A stretch of DNA of 8,015 nt, from NCBI GenBank assembly GCA_009776995.1, contig WRMR01000213.1, positions 1-8,015 of the forward strand. Direction: 5' to 3'. Positions within the stretch are counted from its first letter, which is position 1; every line of letters starts with the position of its first letter. Of the stretch, positions 5,261 through 8,015 are shown piece by piece. A model generated the notes under the pieces. That model saw nothing but the letters and a program-made list of their open reading frames with translations, was not told the origin of the DNA and did not search any database. The DNA comes from Planctomycetaceae bacterium. Lineage in GTDB: Bacteria > Planctomycetota > Planctomycetia > Pirellulales > Thermoguttaceae. The translations under genes were made by a program, and so were the position numbers.

Positions 5261-6403
5261 TTACGGAGCGATTTCCAGCGGTTTCTGGGAACCGGTGAGC
5301 CAATTGGTAACGGTCAGTTTTTCCGTTGTAGCAATTTCCAATGATCCCTGGGGCGGCAGTTCCGATGTTTTACCGTCAGTCTCAATGAGACAAGGAATGT
5401 CACTACGGTTGTGCAACGTCAAACCGTCTTCGGTTTTCTTGATTTCGACGCAGGCACGGAACAATTCCTCAACCCACGGTTCCCGCCCGAAAACCATATT
5501 TCCCGCCCAACCGATCGTCCGTTTGGCGAAAAACGCTTCCCGGACGGATTCGAGATTCCGCTCCCTGGCGAGAATCAACGTCATGGGACGTTGCAGGTTC
5601 TGGTGTCCATAATTGTTCCATTCGCTTGCGTGAATGTCGCTGTTGGCGATTGGAACGAGGTCTCGTTCGTTGCACCAATCGTGAGCAAACGGATAGTACC
5701 AGACTCCATTGAACACTTCGATGCCGTGGATATGGCCTTTCGCCCTTGCCTCTTCGAGTTCATCGAGGAAAGGGAACGCCAGTCGCCCGGGAATGTTCGG
5801 CATTGCCCCGTGTGCGGGGTGATTCCAATGGATGAACGCTTCCTGCTCCGCTGCGGCGGCGATCATGGCCTTCCAATCACCGGCAACCGCCTGGATCGGG
5901 TTCGCATCCGTGATGAACAGAGCGTTGAAATGCCTCGATAAGTGTCCCGGTACGGTCGTTTGCGAAATTTCCGTTCCGTGAACGAGGATCAATTTCTGCT
6001 TTTCCGCCTCGCTTTTGGCAAGGTTGTACGACATGTTGCGGTCAATGTCTTTCGGAAATCCCCGGCTGCCGCTGCTTTCAACGTGATCCGTAATGGCAAT
6101 CACGTCGAGCCCGTTGTCGGCGGCTTCCTGAACCCGTGCCTCCGGTTTGACAGCTCCGTCAGAATAGATTGTGTGGATATGAAAGTCGCCCTTGAGTACT
6201 TTGTACTCACCGGCATCCGGAATGGTGATTTTTCGTGCCGGCGGCTTATTCTGCCTGACGGCTTCGGCATAAGAAACGGCAAACTGTCCGTCCCCTTCCG
6301 GTTTCGGCGGCGCAGCGTCCTGCGCGAAAAGCCCCGGGACGGCCAAAGAAACAACAATGCCCAACAGGGCAAAACTTCTCAAAAATTCACGACGATTGGA
6401 CAT
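5261..6403 (-). CDS. Tat-exported PHP-domain metal-dependent phosphoesterase
   Basis: The 380-residue product has a twin-arginine signal (NRREFLRS, residues 3-10) followed by a hydrophobic stretch and probable cleavage after LFA (27), so it should be exported folded, fitting a metalloenzyme. The PHP active site is visible in order: DFHIHTIYSDG (73-83, H75 and H77), ITDH (104-107), HGTEIS (142-147, E145), HWNHPAH (192-198) and ANSDIHAS (253-260, D256 and H258). PHP enzymes hydrolyse phosphomonoesters or phosphodiesters with a multi-metal centre. A C-terminal region of about 80 residues after the barrel is probably a small beta-rich accessory part. The start is firm: GGAGG (6415-6411) lies 7 nt upstream of ATG 6403. 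The gene sits between the two DUF1559/lipoprotein modules, 129 bp after lipoprotein 2 and 77 bp before the switch-bearing gene. The substrate is unknown. Confidence 0.9.
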   Translation of the reverse strand: MSNRREFLRSFALLGIVVSLAVPGLFAQDAAPPKPEGDGQFAVSYAEAVRQNKPPARKITIPDAGEYKVLKGDFHIHTIYSDGAVKPEARVQEAADNGLDVIAITDHVESSGSRGFPKDIDRNMSYNLAKSEAEKQKLILVHGTEISQTTVPGHLSRHFNALFITDANPIQAVAGDWKAMIAAAAEQEAFIHWNHPAHGAMPNIPGRLAFPFLDELEEARAKGHIHGIEVFNGVWYYPFAHDWCNERDLVPIANSDIHASEWNNYGHQNLQRPMTLILARERNLESVREAFFAKRTIGWAGNMVFGREPWVEELFRACVEIKKTEDGLTLHNRSDIPCLIETDGKTSELPPQGSLEIATTEKLTVTNWLTGSQKPLEIAP

Positions 6404-6442
6404 GGAAAATCCTCCATAAGGTTAAAGTAAAGTGATGTGAAT

Positions 6443-6522
6443 TCCGGTTGAAAACCGGAGTGATACAGCGGCAGGATACAAAGTCTTCTGCCATTCCTCT
6501 TTCCTGAATTGGTTTCAGGAAA
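6443..6522 (-). other. Two hairpins between lipoprotein 2 and the PHP gene
   Basis: The 129-bp intercistronic gap holds two perfect inverted repeats: TTTCCTGAA/TTCAGGAAA (6500-6522, 9-bp stem, 5-nt loop) and TCCGGTT/AACCGGA (6443-6459, 7-bp stem, 3-nt loop). Neither is followed by a T-run on the minus strand, so neither looks like an intrinsic terminator. They may separate or stabilise the flanking messages, or be small palindromic repeats. Confidence 0.45.
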
Positions 6523-6532
6523 ACCTGCACCG

Positions 6533-7045
6533 TCAGCGATATTTGGCAATATCAATCTCAAAAGTTGCTCCGGTTTTTTCAGCCACGGTCAACTCAACCG
6601 GGCTGGCTGTTGATTGAGTTAATGCGACAGGGATCGTCTGGTTTTGTTTCAAAAACGCATCGCGTTTGGCCTGTTTTGCCGCTGCTGCGGCAGGGTTGTC
6701 CTGGTCTTCCTCCTGCGGTTGCAAATCTTCCGGAATCTCTGCGGGTTTGACCAGTACGACGGAATAAGTGCCTGCCGGGACGCCTTTTCCCGTAAAGGAA
6801 CTGCGGGTGGACAGGATTTGTGCCGCGCCATTGGAATCTGTCGTACCGGTGCATACGAAGAATCCCTTGGCACCGTCTTTACTGTTGAGTGCCACCGCCA
6901 CCCCTTCCACCGGATTTGAGCCGTCCGTCACAGTGACTGTCACCGGAACGAGATTTTTCAATTCTTCGGGGACTTTGCCCTGATTGCACCCAATGCAAAC
7001 CAATGCACCGGATACGATTAAAATCGTTGTTATTAAAGTTCTCAT
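6533..7045 (-). CDS. Small lipoprotein with carboxypeptidase-regulatory-like beta-sandwich (lipoprotein 2)
   Basis: The 170-residue product begins with a lipoprotein signal peptide (MRTLITTILIVSGALVCIGC). The likely lipidated residue is Cys20, in the unusual lipobox C-I-G-C; Cys17 is a less likely alternative. The mature part carries VTVTVTDGSNPVEGVAVAL, a TDSNG turn (69-73) and VPAGTYSVVLV (89-99), the pattern of a small surface beta-sandwich. Between the strands is a charged, Ala-rich insertion (PQEEDQDNPAAAAAKQAKRDAF, split around 110-131) that probably forms a helix and is absent from lipoprotein 1. The start is well supported by AAGGA about 9 nt upstream. The gene lies 21 bp after the partial DUF1559 gene, so the two are almost certainly co-transcribed. 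It is a distant relative of lipoprotein 1 in a second copy of the same gene pair; function is unknown. Confidence 0.85.
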   Translation of the reverse strand: MRTLITTILIVSGALVCIGCNQGKVPEELKNLVPVTVTVTDGSNPVEGVAVALNSKDGAKGFFVCTGTTDSNGAAQILSTRSSFTGKGVPAGTYSVVLVKPAEIPEDLQPQEEDQDNPAAAAAKQAKRDAFLKQNQTIPVALTQSTASPVELTVAEKTGATFEIDIAKYR

Positions 7046-7066
7046 CGCTTTTTCCTTGACAAGAGA

Positions 7067-8015
7067 TTACAAACCGCTGACCGATTCGCCGCCATTGCGG
7101 GAACCATACGCCCCCCAGACTCCAAAAGGGGACTTGCCGCCTGGACTCGCGGGTGTTGGAAAAGCGATACTATCTTGTGGTCCCGAATCGATGGTTTCCG
7201 ACACAAACGTCACAGAGCCGTCCAACAACGAGGCATTGACGCCGCCGGTATGAAAACTGGTGGCTGAAAACAGGGCAATGTAGGTGTCCCCCGTGTAGCA
7301 GGATGGGGAATTGGGGGGGAGAGTCGTAACGAAGCCGACGTGGTAAAAGTGATAGCCAACCCAATTCCAACTCCATCGATAATTGGTTCCACCATTTGCA
7401 TCAATGCCTCCAACACCATAATTATATTCACCATTGGTTGCTGAACCGGCACAGACGGTTCGATCAACCAAATTTGCCCCTGAAAATCCTGCGTTTGCCG
7501 CACTCGCATAACGGGCAGCTTGGACTTTAACACCTTTGTTACCCTCACCGGCACCATAATCGTCAACTGCTTTTTCACTGAAGCAAAGCGTGTTGCTCGT
7601 ACCATCTTTGATTCCTCCCAGCGGCCGATAAGAACGATGGCCGAACGGTCCCCGAATTGCGGAATCGTTATTATAAACCGGATTGTCGCCGACACAGAAC
7701 CGATAGCAAGTGAATCCCGTATAGGCGGCGGGTTTTCCACTGACACCATTTGTGGGACAAATCAATGTATCCAGTTGCTGTGCCCGGGGATTATTGGCTC
7801 CTCCGTCTGCTGCGGAAACCGTGGTGGCACCACCGATGGAACCAATACCCTCTGACGTGATACGATCATAAAGAGCGTTCTGTTCAAAGTAGGGAAGTAA
7901 AGCGATGAAACCGCTCCAACGACCTGCATTGTTATTTGGCGGTCCGTATGGTCCACCCAGACCTGCCGGCAGTGTTTGTTGAGAATCAATATAGTTGTGA
8001 ACGGCAAGTGTCAGT
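7067..8015 (-). CDS. DUF1559 pseudopilin-like protein, 5' end outside window
   Basis: The frame is open from the right edge (first full codon at 8014) to TAA at 7067, giving 315 residues. The visible start, LTLAVHNYIDSQQTLPAG, corresponds to the region just after the prepilin helix of the family, so only about 45 residues are missing. WSGFIALLPYFEQNALYD, then TLICPTNG, IKDGTSNTLCFSE and FHTGGVNASLLDGSVTFVSE follow in family order. The tail SPFGVWGAYGSRNGGESV marks the large planctomycete subclass that ends in G-V-W-G-x-x-G-S/T-R-x-G-G-E. DUF1559 gene 1 lacks this tail, so the two are divergent paralogues rather than a recent duplication. The longest frame beginning at a recognised start codon (TTG 7765) is only a fragment of the true gene. 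Lipoprotein 2 follows after 21 bp. Whether this gene's leader also carries a repeat cannot be seen here. Confidence 0.93.
   Translation of the reverse strand, partial: LTLAVHNYIDSQQTLPAGLGGPYGPPNNNAGRWSGFIALLPYFEQNALYDRITSEGIGSIGGATTVSAADGGANNPRAQQLDTLICPTNGVSGKPAAYTGFTCYRFCVGDNPVYNNDSAIRGPFGHRSYRPLGGIKDGTSNTLCFSEKAVDDYGAGEGNKGVKVQAARYASAANAGFSGANLVDRTVCAGSATNGEYNYGVGGIDANGGTNYRWSWNWVGYHFYHVGFVTTLPPNSPSCYTGDTYIALFSATSFHTGGVNASLLDGSVTFVSETIDSGPQDSIAFPTPASPGGKSPFGVWGAYGSRNGGESVSGL

Noticed and set aside
4838..5344. Plus-strand open frame of 168 codons with a Cys-Val-Phe-Leu repeat
   Set aside because: It is the reverse-strand reading of the octanucleotide tract and of the DUF1559 and PHP genes. 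The stop-free repeat keeps it open; it has no ribosome site or domain.
7210..7749. Minus-strand 179-codon frame within DUF1559 gene 2
   Set aside because: It is an alternative frame of the DUF1559 gene, whose own frame carries the family motifs and runs through the window edge.

Overview
The window looks like chromosomal DNA from a member of the Planctomycetota. The evidence is two DUF1559-family genes (prepilin-like N-terminus, C-terminal H-x-GG...DGSV motif), each followed by a small lipoprotein of the planctomycete beta-sandwich type, plus a run of secreted hydrolases. The lineage is inferred from gene content; no rRNA or marker gene is present. Moderate GC and several carbohydrate- and phosphoester-cleaving exoenzymes would suit a polysaccharide-degrading, perhaps host-associated, planctomycete, but that is inference.

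Layout. Left edge: the 5' part of a minus-strand secreted protein with a discoidin-like N-terminus runs out of the window at base 1. It diverges from a plus-strand secreted GH5 glycoside hydrolase (664-1758). The 353-bp gap between them holds a sigma70-like minus-strand promoter and a 16-codon plus-strand upstream ORF with a good Shine-Dalgarno. After GH5 comes a 554-bp gene-free stretch containing a decayed ~107-bp palindromic repeat. From there to the right edge every gene is on the minus strand. In transcription order (right to left) these are: a 5'-truncated DUF1559 protein (8015-7067), lipoprotein 2 (7045-6533), a Tat-exported PHP-domain phosphoesterase (6403-5261), a second DUF1559 protein (5183-3983), lipoprotein 1 (3863-3390) and a secreted phosphodiester glycosidase of the NAGPA/DUF2233 family (3191-2313). 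Gaps of 21-198 bp, several with hairpins, separate them.

Most notable signal. The second DUF1559 gene starts with an ATG followed by 9.75 perfect copies of an 8-bp repeat (coding strand CACAAACA), and only then the prepilin motif GFTLVELL. With the copy number as read, the ATG frame is shifted relative to the prepilin frame, and the protein terminates after 68 codons. One more repeat unit (or two fewer) would join the ATG to the full 369-residue DUF1559 reading frame. The repeat has no stop codon in any frame. This is the architecture of a phase-variable (slipped-strand) switch, here placed in a leader that prepilin peptidase would remove. The competing explanation is an assembly or sequencing error in the repeat count.

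How the genes may work together (inference): all full-length proteins carry export signals (Sec, Tat, lipoprotein or prepilin type). The set therefore describes an envelope or extracellular programme: pseudopilin-like proteins with lipid-anchored partners, accompanied by enzymes acting on glycans and phosphodiesters.
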